Positions 38,493 to 47,650 of a stretch of DNA of 64,000 nucleotides are shown piece after piece. The translations under genes and the position numbers were made by a program. This DNA is from Serinibacter arcticus (GTDB taxonomy: Bacteria; Actinomycetota; Actinomycetes; Actinomycetales; Beutenbergiaceae): positions 620,001 through 684,000 of the forward strand of contig NZ_PYHR01000002.1 of assembly GCF_003121705.1 (NCBI RefSeq), given 5' to 3'. Within the stretch, counting starts at the first letter, position 1. The number at the start of each line of letters is the position of its first letter. Under the pieces are notes generated by a model that worked only from the letters and a program-made list of their open reading frames with translations, was not told where the DNA came from and did no database searches.

Positions 38493-39727
38493 GCCGGGGC
38501 GTCCAGCACGGCGACGGTCTCGACGTGGTGCGTGTGCGGGAAGAGGTCGTAGGCGTGCAGGTCCCGCGGCGCGTAGCCGCCCGCGACCAGCAGGGCGAGG
38601 TCGCGCGCCAGCGACGCGGGGTCGCACGAGACGTAGACGACGCGGCGCGGCCGGGCCGCGAGGATCGCGTCGACCACGGCGGCCCCGGCGCCCGCGCGCG
38701 GCGGGTCGAGCACGACGACGTCGGCCCCCTCCGCCGTCGTCGCACCGATCGCGGACGCCACGTCACCGTGCACGAGCTCGATCCACGGGTGGGCGTGGGC
38801 GTTGCGGCGCGCGTTGCGGACGGCGGCGTCGTCGCCCTCGATCGCGACGACGCGGCCCGTCTCCCCCACGGCGTCCGCGAGCGGCAGCGTGAGCAGGCCG
38901 GCGCCGGAGTACGCCTCGACGACGCGCTCCCCCGGCTGCAGCTCCGCAGCCGCCAGCACGCGCTCGGCCAGCAGGCGGGGCGCCCCGTGGTGGACCTGCC
39001 AGAAGCCGCCGCCCGCGACCCGGAACTCGTACCGCCGCGTCTCGCCGTCGGTCCCCGTCACGAGCACGCGCTCGCGCACGTGCTTGCGCGCCTGGCCCAG
39101 CGACTCACCGTCGACCAGCACGAGCAGACCGCTCGCCGAGCGGACCAGCTCGACCCGGGCACCTGGCCGCAGGCGCGACCCGCGCTCGCGGCTGCGGCGC
39201 ACGTGCTCGGCGATCTCCGGGACGGCCAGCGGCATCGTCTTGAGCGCGATGAGGTCGTGGCTGCGGTGCGGGTGCATCGCGAGCCGGCCCGCGTCGTCGA
39301 CGACGAGCTCGATGCGCGTCCGCGTGCCGAGACCGTCGGTCTCGCCGGGGACCGCATCGACCACGACGTCGGTGAGCTCGAGCTTGCCGATCCGCCGCAG
39401 CGTGTCGTTGACGACGGCGGCCTTCCACGCGCGCTGGGCCTCGAGGGTGAGGTGACCGAGCTCGCCGCCACCGACCCCGCCGGGACCGGCCTCGGGCCAG
39501 ACGTGGCGCACGCGGTCGGGCGAGGCCTGGTGGACGCGGGTGGCGTCACCCCGCCAGAACCGGGCGTCGGGGGCGTCCTCGGTGAGCGTGACGTCGACGA
39601 CCTCGCCGGGGGCCGCGTGGCGCACGAAGATCACCCGACCGTCGTGCCGCGCGACGGCGTGACCGCCGTGCGCGGGGTCACCGACGGTGACCTCGTGGAG
39701 AACTGCGGGCTCGGAGCTGCTTGTCAC
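38489..39727 (-). CDS. TrmA/RlmCD-family RNA (uracil-5-)-methyltransferase
   Basis: A 412-aa SAM-dependent methyltransferase with an N-terminal TRAM-like beta-barrel (residues 5-60), the SAM site EAYSGAGLLTLPLAD, the LDPPRAGAG motif and catalytic Cys in YVSCDPASLARD near 365, with a final Glu in HVETVAVL. Such enzymes make m5U in 23S rRNA or tRNA. It lacks the N-terminal Fe-S Cys cluster of classical RlmD. Orthologue of M. tuberculosis Rv2689c by position. GTG 39727 overlaps the APC permease stop (GTGA). Confidence 0.88.
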   Translation of the reverse strand: MTSSSEPAVLHEVTVGDPAHGGHAVARHDGRVIFVRHAAPGEVVDVTLTEDAPDARFWRGDATRVHQASPDRVRHVWPEAGPGGVGGGELGHLTLEAQRAWKAAVVNDTLRRIGKLELTDVVVDAVPGETDGLGTRTRIELVVDDAGRLAMHPHRSHDLIALKTMPLAVPEIAEHVRRSRERGSRLRPGARVELVRSASGLLVLVDGESLGQARKHVRERVLVTGTDGETRRYEFRVAGGGFWQVHHGAPRLLAERVLAAAELQPGERVVEAYSGAGLLTLPLADAVGETGRVVAIEGDDAAVRNARRNAHAHPWIELVHGDVASAIGATTAEGADVVVLDPPRAGAGAAVVDAILAARPRRVVYVSCDPASLARDLALLVAGGYAPRDLHAYDLFPHTHHVETVAVLDAPA

Positions 39728-41738
39728 GCGTTGTCGTCCTTCGTCTGCCACGGCACGGCGGGCTCGTCCCACCGGCTCACTCCGCTGCCGCCCTGGGCGG
39801 AGCTCAGCTGCCACGGGACCGAGGCGACGACCACCCCCGGGGAGAACAGCAGTCTGCTCTTGAGGCGCAGGGCGCTCTGGTTGTGCAGGAACTGCTCCCA
39901 CCAGTGCCCCACGACGTACTCGGGCACGTACACGACCACGAGGTCGCGCGGCGAGGACCGCCGCAGCGACTGCACGTAGTCGACGACGGGCCGGGTGATC
40001 TCGCGGAACGGCGAGTCCAGGACCGTCAGCGGCACGGGCACGTCGGCGTCGGCCCACTCCTGGCGCAGGCGGGCGACGTCGTCGGCGTCGACGCCCACGG
40101 TGATCGCCTCGAGGGAGGACGGGCGCGTCGCGCGGGCGTAGGCGATCGCGCGCATCGTCGGCTTGTGCACGCGCGAGACGAGCACGACCGCCTGCACGCG
40201 GGAGGGCAGCGCCCGGGACCCGCTGACGTCGTCGAGCGTCAGCTCGTCGCGCACGCGGTCGTAGTGCTTGGCGATCGCGCGCATCATCACGTAGAGGATC
40301 GCCATCAGCAGCAGCGTGATCCAGGCCCCGCGGGTGAACTTGGTGACGAGCACGATGATCAGCACGAGCGACGTGAGCCCGAGCCCGAACGCGTTGACGG
40401 CGCGCGAGCGGACCATGCTCGCCCGCGCCCGCGGGTCGACCTCGGTCCGCAGCGCGGAGGTCCAGTGGCGCACCATGCCGAGCTGGCTCATGACGAAGGC
40501 GATGAAGACACCGACGATGTACAGCTGGATCAGCCGGGTGACCGACGCGTCGAAGATCACGACGAGGACGCTCGCGGCGACGGCGAGCGAGACGATGCCG
40601 TTGGAGAAGGCCAGGCGGTCGCCGCGCGTGTGGAGCTGGCGCGGAAGCAGACCGTCGCGCGCCAGGATCGACCCGAGGACAGGGAAACCGTTGAAGGCCG
40701 TGTTCGCGGCCAGCAGCAGGATCAGCCCGGTGACGGCGGTGACGATGTAGAACAGCGGCGGCGCACCCTGGAACACGGCCTGGGCGATCTGCCCGAGCAC
40801 CGGGTCCTGCTCGTAGCCCTCGGGCAGCGCCTGACCGTTCAGGCTCATCTGCTGGTGCGGGTCCTCGGCGTAGACGACGCCGGTGGCGCGGGCGAGGATC
40901 AGGATCGCGACGATCATCGTCACGGAGATGAGCCCCAGCAGCAGCAGCGTCGTGGCCGCGTTGCGCGACTTCGGCTCCTTGAAGGCCGGCACCCCGTTGC
41001 TGATCGCCTCGACGCCGGTCAGCGCGGCACAGCCGGAGGAGAACGCGCGAGCGAGCAGCATCGCTCCCCCGATCCCCACCAGCCCCTGCTCGAAACCGGG
41101 CTCGGCCACCAGGTCGAACCCGGCGCTCTCGGCCGGCTGCAGCGAACCCGTGAAGAACTGGAAGGTGCCGACCACCGCGGTGAGACCGATCGCCCCCATG
41201 AAGAGGTAGACGGGCAGCGCGAACGCCGCCCCCGACTCGCGCACGCCGCGCAGGTTCATCAGGGTCAGCACGACGATGGCGGCGACGGCGACCTTGGACT
41301 CGTGGCCGTGGACCGCCGGGACGATCGCGGCGAGGTACTGCGACGCCGTCGACGTGGACACCGCGACGGTGAGGACGTAGTCCACCAGGAGCGCGCTCGC
41401 GACGCCGATCCCGGCGTTGCGGCCGAGGTTGCTCGTGGCGACCTCGTAGTCGCCGCCCCCGAGGGATAGGCGTGCACCGTCTGGCGGTAGGACGCGACCA
41501 CCGTGAGGAGGACCACGACGACGGCGAGGCCGATCCACGGCGACAGGGCGTAGGAGGCGACCCCAGCGATGGAGAGGGTCAGGAGGATCTCGTCGGGCGC
41601 GTAGGCCACCGACGACAGAGCGTCCGACGCGAACACCGGGAGGGCGATCCGCTTCGGCAGCAGGGTGTGGCCGAGCTTGTCGCTCGAGACGGGTTTGCCA
41701 ACCAGCAGGCGCTTGGCCCCGTCGATGATTCCGGGCAC
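39724..41738 (-). CDS. APC-family permease next to TrkA genes (one apparent frameshift)
   Basis: A transporter of about 671 aa after repair, with roughly 12 helices and a C-terminal cytoplasmic tail. The N-terminal 92 residues (MPGIIDGAKRLLVG ... VASYRQTVHAYPSG) are in one frame and the rest (GGDYEVATSNLGRNAG ...) in the next. The break is in a C-run at 41456-41460, where one extra base would restore the expected YPSGGGDYEVA. This helix-1/loop motif is typical of the KUP/APC-like permeases beside TrkA in actinobacteria (Rv2690c-like). Substrate unknown: potassium or an amino acid. Divergent from trkA with only 33 bases between start codons. Confidence 0.85.
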
Positions 41739-41744
41739 GGGGTC

Positions 41745-41750
41745 AGCCTA
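41745..41750 (-). promoter_or_regulatory. Putative -10 of leaderless APC permease gene
   Basis: TAGGCT on the minus strand, six bases before GTG 41738. Confidence 0.45.
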
Positions 41751-41758
41751 GGCGCGTG

Positions 41759-41764
41759 TAGCGT
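41759..41764 (+). promoter_or_regulatory. Putative -10 of leaderless trkA gene
   Basis: TAGCGT ends seven bases before GTG 41772. With the facing TAGGCT, both divergent promoters fit into 33 bases, so their -35 regions must lie inside the opposite coding sequences. Confidence 0.45.
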
Positions 41765-41771
41765 CTGCGTC

Positions 41772-42440
41772 GTGCACGTCGTGATCATGGGTGCCGGACG
41801 GGTGGGAGTCACCCTCGCCGAGACGCTCGAGAGGCAGGGCCACTCGGTGGCCATCATCGACTCGAACCCCGACTCCTTCCGTCGGCTGGGTCCGGACTTC
41901 TCGGGCCGCCGCGTGACGGGGCTCGGGTTCGACCGTGACGCGCTCACCCAGGCCGGCATCGACGAGGCCTACGCCTTCGCGGCCGTCTCCAACGGCGACA
42001 ACTCCAACATCCTTGCGGCCCGGGTGGTGCGCGAGACCTTCGGCGTGGACAACGTCGTCGCGCGCATCTACGACTCCGGTCGCGCCGCCATGTACTCCCG
42101 GCTCGGAATCCCCACGGTGGCCACCGTGCGCTGGACCGCCGACCAGATGCTCCGCCGCCTGCTCCCCGCGCGCGAGATGACGGAGTTCACCGACGCCTCC
42201 GGACGCGTGAGCATCGTGGAGATGTCGATCCACCGGTCCTGGATCGGACGCAGCGTCGCCTCGCTGGAGAAGGCCGCCGACGCCAAGGTCGCCTACCTCA
42301 CGCGGTGGGGCCAGGGCGAGATCACCCGCCCGGACCACGTGGTGCAGGAGAACGACGTCGCGCACGTGCTGTGCGCGCCCGACCAGGCCAACCACATCCA
42401 GCGCGTGCTCGCCACGCCCCCGAGGAAGGCCGAGTCATGA
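41772..42440 (+). CDS. trkA: TrkA-family potassium uptake regulator (CeoB-like)
   Basis: A 222-aa cytoplasmic RCK protein. RCK-N has the dinucleotide-binding motif IMGAGRVGVTLAE (5-17) with Asp near 30 (IIDSN), and a C-terminal RCK-C half. It gates a potassium transporter in response to NAD(H) or nucleotides. It forms an operon with the second TrkA protein (ATGA overlap), as ceoB-ceoC in mycobacteria. GTG 41772 is fixed by the -10 hexamer. Confidence 0.88.
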   Translation: MHVVIMGAGRVGVTLAETLERQGHSVAIIDSNPDSFRRLGPDFSGRRVTGLGFDRDALTQAGIDEAYAFAAVSNGDNSNILAARVVRETFGVDNVVARIYDSGRAAMYSRLGIPTVATVRWTADQMLRRLLPAREMTEFTDASGRVSIVEMSIHRSWIGRSVASLEKAADAKVAYLTRWGQGEITRPDHVVQENDVAHVLCAPDQANHIQRVLATPPRKAES

Positions 42441-43135
42441 GGGTCGTCATCGCCGGGGCCGGCAGCGTCGGCCGGTCCATCGCCCGCGAGCTCCTGGGTC
42501 ACCACCACGACGTCACGCTGATCGACCGCAACCCGGCCGCGATGCGGGTCGCGAGCGTCGCCGAGGCCGAGTGGCTGCTGGGCGACGCGTGCGAGATGAG
42601 CACCCTGGAGGAGGCGAGGCTGGAGGAGTGCGACGTCGTCGTGGCCGCCACGGGCGACGACAAGGTCAACCTCGTGCTCTCGCTCATCGCCCGCACGGAG
42701 TTCGCCGTCCCGCGCACCGTCGCGCGGGTCAACAACCCCAAGAACGAGTGGATGTTCGACGAGACCTGGGGCGTGGACGTCCCGGTCTCGACCCCGCGCA
42801 TCATGACGTCGCTGGTCGAGGAGGCCGTGAGCGTCGGCGACCTGGTGAAGCTGTTCGAGCTGCAGGCCTCGGGCGCCGGCATGTACGAGGTGACGCTCGC
42901 CGACGACTCCCACCTCGTGGGCGCCCGCGTGGGCGAGGTCGCGTGGCCGGTCGACGTCGTGCTCGCGACGATCCTGCGCAGCGGGCGCGCGATCCCGCCG
43001 AGCCAGGACGACACGCTGGAGGGCCGCGACCAGCTGGTGTTCGTGATCTCGACCCCGCTCGGGGACGACGTCAGCGCGCGGCGGTCTCCGGCGACGGAGC
43101 TGCAGGAGCTGCTGGCCGCACCAGCAGCCAGGTGA
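42437..43135 (+). CDS. trkA: TrkA-family potassium uptake regulator (CeoC-like)
   Basis: A 232-aa second RCK protein. The Rossmann motif VIAGAGSVGRSIARELL is at the start, LIDRN follows near 36, and NNPKNEWMF and RCK-C come later (EVTLADDSHLVGARVGE). It probably forms a hetero-octameric gating ring with the upstream TrkA. The 3' end overlaps the convergent DUF3159 gene by 65 bases, which is unusual; a missed frameshift in either tail could explain it. Confidence 0.85.
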   Translation: MRVVIAGAGSVGRSIARELLGHHHDVTLIDRNPAAMRVASVAEAEWLLGDACEMSTLEEARLEECDVVVAATGDDKVNLVLSLIARTEFAVPRTVARVNNPKNEWMFDETWGVDVPVSTPRIMTSLVEEAVSVGDLVKLFELQASGAGMYEVTLADDSHLVGARVGEVAWPVDVVLATILRSGRAIPPSQDDTLEGRDQLVFVISTPLGDDVSARRSPATELQELLAAPAAR

Positions 43136-43832
43136 CCCACAGGACGAGCGCCCACAGCGGGAGTCCCATCACGAGCCGCGCGGTGCCGAGCCACGGCACC
43201 TCGCCCGCGAGCCACAGCGGGACCTGCACCGCGAGGCGGAGCACGAAGGCCCCGCACCACAGCGCGGTGGCCAGCGCGTAGCGACGCAGCCGGACCGGGT
43301 CGTGGCGCCACGAGAGGTCGAGCGCCTTCTCCCCCGCGCCCGGCTTGTCCAGCGCCGGGTCGATCCCGAGCGCGGACACGACGAGGCCGACGAGCGGGCG
43401 CCGCACGAGCAGCGAGATGCCCGTGACCAGCGCGAACGCGGCGTTGGTGATGAGGCCCCAGACGTAGTAGTTGCTCGCCTCGCCGGACCGCCACGCCCAG
43501 ACCGCGCCGATGACGACGCCGAGCACACCGCCGAGCGCGTAGGTCACCGAGCTGCGGCGCACGAGGCGCGCGACGACGGCAAGCGCCGCCACGGCGAGCG
43601 AGGCGATCACCGGCGGGGCGATCTCCTGCGTGATGACGAACACGACCACGAAGACCAGCCCGGGCGCGACCGACTCGACGAGCCCGCGCCAGCCCCCGAC
43701 GGCCTGCTCGAGGGAGAACTCCTCCTGACCGAGCGAGGCGAGCCCCGTCGCGGCGGTCGGGGTGGTGGCGGGCGCGGGCTCGAGGCGGTCGCCGTCGAGG
43801 TGGTCCGGCTCGCGGTGGTCGGGCGTGGTCAC
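43071..43832 (-). CDS. DUF3159 family membrane protein
   Basis: A 253-aa membrane protein of the actinobacterial DUF3159 family (Rv2693c-like by position). Five or six helices, starting with LVFVVVFVITQEIAPPVIASL; the conserved family blocks GGWRGLVESVAPGLVF, YVWGLITNAAF and DPVRLRRYALATALW are present. Function unknown. GTG 43832 overlaps the OB-fold gene stop as GTGA; it is the last gene of the dut to DUF3159 minus-strand operon. Confidence 0.85.
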   Translation of the reverse strand: MTTPDHREPDHLDGDRLEPAPATTPTAATGLASLGQEEFSLEQAVGGWRGLVESVAPGLVFVVVFVITQEIAPPVIASLAVAALAVVARLVRRSSVTYALGGVLGVVIGAVWAWRSGEASNYYVWGLITNAAFALVTGISLLVRRPLVGLVVSALGIDPALDKPGAGEKALDLSWRHDPVRLRRYALATALWCGAFVLRLAVQVPLWLAGEVPWLGTARLVMGLPLWALVLWVTWLLVRPAAPAAPSPETAAR

Positions 43833-44203
43833 GCGGGGTCTCCCGTGGGCAGCAGGTCGTAGGTGGGGTTGTGGATCGCCAGGCGCGCCCGCCAGGGCTC
43901 GCTGCGCGCGACCATGCCGGTCACGAGGAGCCGGCGGCCCGGGACGATGCCGGGCACGTCGCGCCGGCCGGTCCAGACGAGGTCGAGGCTCCCGGTGCCG
44001 TCGAACAGCTCCGCCCGCAGCGCCGTCGTCGAGCCGTGCGGGGCGTAGGTGACCGACCGGAGCACCCCCGCCGCGTGGGCCCGGGTGCGCGGGACGACGT
44101 CGGCGATCGCCTCGACGTCGTACGACGCCACCCAGGCGCGCTGGTCGGAGGCGTGGATCTCCTCGTTGGAGGCGAGGAGACGGGTGCGACCCATCGCGGT
44201 CAC
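43829..44203 (-). CDS. OB-fold nucleic-acid-binding domain protein
   Basis: A 124-aa protein with a single OB fold (VLRSVTYAPHGSTTALRAELFDG, then LVWTGRRDVPGIVPGRRLLVTG and LAIHNPTYDL). It matches the family beside DUF3159 in actinobacteria (Rv2694c position). DNA or RNA binding is presumed from the fold. The GTG at 44203 overlaps the DUF3710 stop; ATG 44194 is a possible alternative. Confidence 0.82.
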   Translation of the reverse strand: MTAMGRTRLLASNEEIHASDQRAWVASYDVEAIADVVPRTRAHAAGVLRSVTYAPHGSTTALRAELFDGTGSLDLVWTGRRDVPGIVPGRRLLVTGMVARSEPWRARLAIHNPTYDLLPTGDPA

Positions 44204-44952
44204 CGCACCTCGGAGATCTCGGGGCCTCGCTGGAGCAGGTCGGCGGCGGCCGCGTCGGGCTCGGGGGCACCGGCGGGACGGCCCGGCATCGTCAGCGCCA
44301 GCAGCTCGCTCGGCGGACGCGCCTCGGTCCCCCGCACGACCACGATCTCGGAGAAGTACTGCTCCAGCTCGCGCGCCGCCGTCTTGTCGGCGACCGCGGC
44401 ACCCGTGAGGACGCCGCGCAGGAACCACCGCGGCCCGTCGACGCCGAGGAAGCGTGCCGGACGTCGGCCCACGTTGCCCTGGGCGTCCTTCACGGGGAGC
44501 AGCGCGAGCAGCTCCTTGCCGAACGGACCGGCGGTCTCGGTGACCTGGCCGCCCTGCTTGGTGATGGACTCACCGATCTGGGTGCGGATGTCGTCCCAGA
44601 TGCCGGCGCTGCGCGGGGCGGAGAAGGCCTGGATCTGGAGGTTGGACTGGCCGATCGTCACGTTCGCTGCGATGACGCGGCGGCTCGCGCGGTCCAGCTC
44701 CATGCGCAGCGCCATGCCGTGACGTCCGGGGATGAGGACGGCGCCGAGGTCCACGCGGCCGGGGCGGTCGTCGGCGTCGGCGACGTCCCACGGGCCGCGC
44801 TCCCCTGCGGGCGCTGCGGCCGTGTCGTCGGCGGTGACCTCGCCCGAGGTCGCTGCGGCGTCGCCACCGGCCTCGTCGGACGCGGTGGAGGTCGCCTCGA
44901 CCTCGGACTCCTGCGTCGAGGCGTCCTTCTTGCGGCTGCCGAACCAAGCCAT
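44200..44952 (-). CDS. DUF3710 family protein
   Basis: A 250-aa actinobacterial protein. A charged, Asp/Glu- and Thr-rich N-terminus (about 5-60) precedes the conserved DUF3710 core: GPWDVADAD, VDLGAVLIPG, LRMELDR, NLQIQAFSAPRSAGIWDDIR and FLGVDGPRWFLRGVL. Function unknown, cytoplasmic. The start overlaps the dut stop as TGATG. Confidence 0.88.
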   Translation of the reverse strand: MAWFGSRKKDASTQESEVEATSTASDEAGGDAAATSGEVTADDTAAAPAGERGPWDVADADDRPGRVDLGAVLIPGRHGMALRMELDRASRRVIAANVTIGQSNLQIQAFSAPRSAGIWDDIRTQIGESITKQGGQVTETAGPFGKELLALLPVKDAQGNVGRRPARFLGVDGPRWFLRGVLTGAAVADKTAARELEQYFSEIVVVRGTEARPPSELLALTMPGRPAGAPEPDAAAADLLQRGPEISEVR

Positions 44953-45422
44953 CAGCTGTCCTTCCCCGCGGACGCGTGCCCGCCTGTGGAACCGAATCCG
45001 CCGTCACCGCGGGCGGCCTCCCCGAGCGCGGGGACGACGTCGAACCTCGCCGTGGCGACCTGCTGCACGAGGAGCTGGGCGATCCTGTCGCCCCGCGCGA
45101 TGCGCACCGCCGCGGAGCGGTCGGTGTTGAGCAGGATCACCTTGATCTCGCCACGGTAGCCCGCGTCGATCGTGCCGGGCGCGTTGAGCACCGTGACACC
45201 GGCCTTCGCGGCCAGCCCGGACCGCGGGTGCACGAGCCCCACGTAGCCGTCGGGCAGCGCGATCGCCACGCCCGTCGGCACGAGGGCCCGGTCACCTGGC
45301 TCCAGCACGACGTCGACGGCGGAGGTGAGATCCGCACCGGCGTCGCCGGGGTGGGCGTAGGCGGGAACCGGGAGGCCGTCGTCGAGCATGACGATCGGCA
45401 CGGCCACCTCCGGTTTGTTCAC
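44952..45422 (-). CDS. dut: Deoxyuridine 5'-triphosphate nucleotidohydrolase
   Basis: A 156-aa trimeric dUTPase, converting dUTP to dUMP and diphosphate. All five family motifs are present: [45 protein letters not shown] and [12 protein letters not shown] 45422 has a TACAGT hexamer six bases upstream and no Shine-Dalgarno, so the operon dut-DUF3710-OB-DUF3159 probably begins with a leaderless message. Confidence 0.95.
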   Translation of the reverse strand: MNKPEVAVPIVMLDDGLPVPAYAHPGDAGADLTSAVDVVLEPGDRALVPTGVAIALPDGYVGLVHPRSGLAAKAGVTVLNAPGTIDAGYRGEIKVILLNTDRSAAVRIARGDRIAQLLVQQVATARFDVVPALGEAARGDGGFGSTGGHASAGKDS

Positions 45423-45428
45423 CCGACC

Positions 45429-45434
45429 ACTGTA
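45429..45434 (-). promoter_or_regulatory. Putative -10 of leaderless dut operon
   Basis: TACAGT on the minus strand, six bases before GTG 45422. Confidence 0.45.
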
Positions 45435-45480
45435 CCCGCGGCTCCCCCGCGGGCGTCGCTGAGCGGGCCCCGGGACGTGG

Positions 45481-45486
45481 CAGGCT
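45481..45486 (+). promoter_or_regulatory. Putative -10 of leaderless DUF3093 gene
   Basis: CAGGCT ends six bases before ATG 45493. Confidence 0.35.
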
Positions 45487-45492
45487 TGGACC

Positions 45493-45972
45493 ATGCCCAC
45501 CACCCTCGACTCGCGCGAGGTGTTCGTCGAGCGTCAGTGGCCGTCGGTCGCCGCGTGGTTCCTCGCGCCGGGCGTCGGACTCTTCGCCGGGCTCGCCGTC
45601 TTCCCGATCTCCGACGTCGCCGCCGCGGCCGTGTTCCTGGCCGTCACGCTCACCGTGGTGATCCTGCTCGCCCGGACCGCCGAGCGCATCGTCGTCACCG
45701 ACGGCGCCGATCCCGGCCTGCGGGCCGGCCGGGCGTTCCTCGAGGCGTGGCACATCGGCGAGGTCACCGAGCTGGACCGGGCGGCGAGCCGCGAGGCCCT
45801 CGGCCCGGGCGCCGACGCCCGTGCCCACCTCGCGCACCGCGGCTGGATCACGACGGCGGTCAAGGTCAGCGTCCTGGACCCCGACGACCCCACGCCGTAC
45901 TGGCTCGTCTCCACGCGCCGCCCGGCGGAGCTGGCCGCCGCGCTCGTGGCCGTGCGGCCCCCGACCGCCTGA
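45493..45972 (+). CDS. DUF3093 family membrane protein
   Basis: A 159-aa protein with two adjacent helices ([20 protein letters not shown] and [19 protein letters not shown]) and a cytoplasmic C-terminal half rich in family blocks ([31 protein letters not shown]). It is the divergent neighbour of dut throughout actinobacteria (Rv2698 position). Function unknown. Confidence 0.87.
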   Translation: MPTTLDSREVFVERQWPSVAAWFLAPGVGLFAGLAVFPISDVAAAAVFLAVTLTVVILLARTAERIVVTDGADPGLRAGRAFLEAWHIGEVTELDRAASREALGPGADARAHLAHRGWITTAVKVSVLDPDDPTPYWLVSTRRPAELAAALVAVRPPTA

Positions 45973-46023
45973 CCGACCTCCGCCTCACCGACGACCGCCC
46001 GACCGGCGTCCGCTGACAGCACG

Positions 46024-46056
46024 AACGCCGCCCCGCGCGAGGCGCGAGACGGCGTT
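46024..46056. terminator. Bidirectional hairpin between DUF3093 and DUF4193 genes
   Basis: Inverted repeat AACGCCG / CGGCGTT with an inner CGCG pairing, between two convergent genes 16-52 bases away. Confidence 0.55.
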
Positions 46057-46071
46057 GACGTGGGTGGTGCT

Positions 46072-46371
46072 CTAGGCGGCGCACTCCGAGCACACCGGGC
46101 CGACCTTGTCGGTCAGCGCGAGCTGGCTGCGGTGGTGCACCAGGAAGCAGCGCGTGCAGGTGAACTCGTCAGCCTGGCGCGGGAGCACCCGGACGGTGAA
46201 CTCCTCGCCGGAGAGGTCGGCGCCGGGCAGCTCGAAGCCTTCGGCCGCTTCCGTCTCGTCCTCGTCAACGGCTCCCGAGCTCTTCTCGTTGCGACGAGCC
46301 TTGAGCTCCTCGATCGAGTCTTCCTTCAGTTCTTCTTCGGTCTTGCGGGGGGCGTCGTAATCGGTCGCCAT
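46072..46371 (-). CDS. DUF4193 family zinc-ribbon-like protein
   Basis: A 99-aa acidic protein of the actinobacterial DUF4193 family (Rv2699c position). It opens MATDYDAPRKTEEE and ends with a probable zinc site made of CTRCFLVHHRS and CSECAA. Function unknown, often highly expressed. ATG 46371 is preferred over the upstream in-frame Met because the family begins MATDYD. Confidence 0.88.
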   Translation of the reverse strand: MATDYDAPRKTEEELKEDSIEELKARRNEKSSGAVDEDETEAAEGFELPGADLSGEEFTVRVLPRQADEFTCTRCFLVHHRSQLALTDKVGPVCSECAA

Positions 46372-46669
46372 GTCGGGCGTCACACTCCGTGGGTCGGCCC
46401 GCCGGCGGGGGTTCCGTCGGGCACATCTGCATCGTCGTCCTGCTGCTCACCGCATGTGCGGATCGCCGGTGCCAGGCTGGCGCACCGTGTCGGGCGCGCC
46501 GATTCTGCACCATTCACGGGCCACGTGCACGCGTGGGGCGCGGCGCGCGGTCCTGACCGCAGGACCGCCCGCACAACACGGGCAGCCAGAGCCAACAACG
46601 ACCGCTTGGCCGGGTTTGTTCCCGGTCCCGGCAAAGCCACGGGAATGCCCGCCAGCGCGCCGGAACGCG

Positions 46670-47566
46670 TCAGGAACGGGGCGGGCTCGACGCGATCGCC
46701 GACTCGATCGCGTCAGTCAGCGGAGCCTCGAGACCCGCCTGTGTGATGACACTCACAAGCCCTACCCCGTCCACGTCCAGATACCGGACCCGACCGCCCG
46801 CCTCGGTGACCACGAGCACCGCCGCCGCGATGTCCCACGGGTTGAGCCCGAGCTCGTAGTGGGCGTCGAGCTCGCCGGTGGCGACGGCCGCGGCGTCCAG
46901 CGCCCCGGCGCCGGCGCGCCGGACGTCCCGCACCTGCGGGAGCAGCCGGGCCACCACCTCGCCCTGCCAGGCTCGTGTCGGCGCGGAGTAGGAGAAGCCG
47001 GTGCCGACCAGGGCGCTCCCGAGCGCGGTGGACGCCGGGGCGGACAGCGCCCGGCCGTCGACGGACGAACCCTGCCCGAGGCCCGCCGTCCACGTCCGGC
47101 CCGTCGCCGGTTGGTGGACGCAGCCCGCGACGGGCTGCCACGTCGTGACGTCGCTGGGATCGCCGGCGACGACGGCGACGCTGACGGCGTAGTCGGCTCG
47201 GCCGTAGAGGTAGTTGACCGTGCCGTCGATGGGGTCGAGCACCCACGTGAGGCCGCTGTCGCCGTCGCGCTGGGTCCCCTCCTCGCCGAGGATGCCGTCC
47301 TGCGGGCGGTACGCCGTGATGAGCTCGAGCAGCAGGGCCTCGCTCGCGAGGTCGGCCTGCGTCACGACGTCGGTCGCCGACGACTTCGTCGCCGCGACGT
47401 CCACGGCCGCCCGGCGCATGGCGCCGACGAGGTCTCCCGCCTGCCTGGCGAACCGCTCGCACGCGTCGCGCAGCTGGGCGACGACCTCGGGAGCGGGGAC
47501 CGCGCTGCGGTCCGTGTCGGGACGGGGGGCGGTCGGGGCGGCGAGATCGCGAGGTGCAGTGTCCAC
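46670..47566 (-). CDS. suhB: Inositol monophosphatase family protein
   Basis: A 298-aa Mg-dependent phosphatase. It has the family metal motifs GEEGTQ (Glu), WVLDPIDGTVNYLYG (Asp-x-Ile-Asp-Gly-Thr) and the C-terminal WDIAAAVLVVTEAGG. Substrate is probably inositol 1-phosphate, needed for mycothiol and phosphatidylinositol. It matches Rv2701c (suhB) by position, although the polyphosphate glucokinase that usually follows is absent here. GTG 47566 lies six bases after TAGGCT. Confidence 0.9.
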   Translation of the reverse strand: MDTAPRDLAAPTAPRPDTDRSAVPAPEVVAQLRDACERFARQAGDLVGAMRRAAVDVAATKSSATDVVTQADLASEALLLELITAYRPQDGILGEEGTQRDGDSGLTWVLDPIDGTVNYLYGRADYAVSVAVVAGDPSDVTTWQPVAGCVHQPATGRTWTAGLGQGSSVDGRALSAPASTALGSALVGTGFSYSAPTRAWQGEVVARLLPQVRDVRRAGAGALDAAAVATGELDAHYELGLNPWDIAAAVLVVTEAGGRVRYLDVDGVGLVSVITQAGLEAPLTDAIESAIASSPPRS

Positions 47567-47572
47567 CTCGTC

Positions 47573-47578
47573 AGCCTA
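47573..47578 (-). promoter_or_regulatory. Putative -10 of leaderless suhB
   Basis: TAGGCT on the minus strand, six bases before GTG 47566. Confidence 0.45.
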
Positions 47579-47650
47579 GGCGGAACGCTCCGAGCGAAAT
47601 GCGGCGTTTCGGCCCCGGCAGGTGTCACCCTGGGGCGGAAGGAGGCGCAC

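Noticed and set aside
41265-41738. Separate 157-aa gene at the APC permease 5' end
   Set aside because: It is the true N-terminus of the permease; its last third is out of frame because of one missing base.
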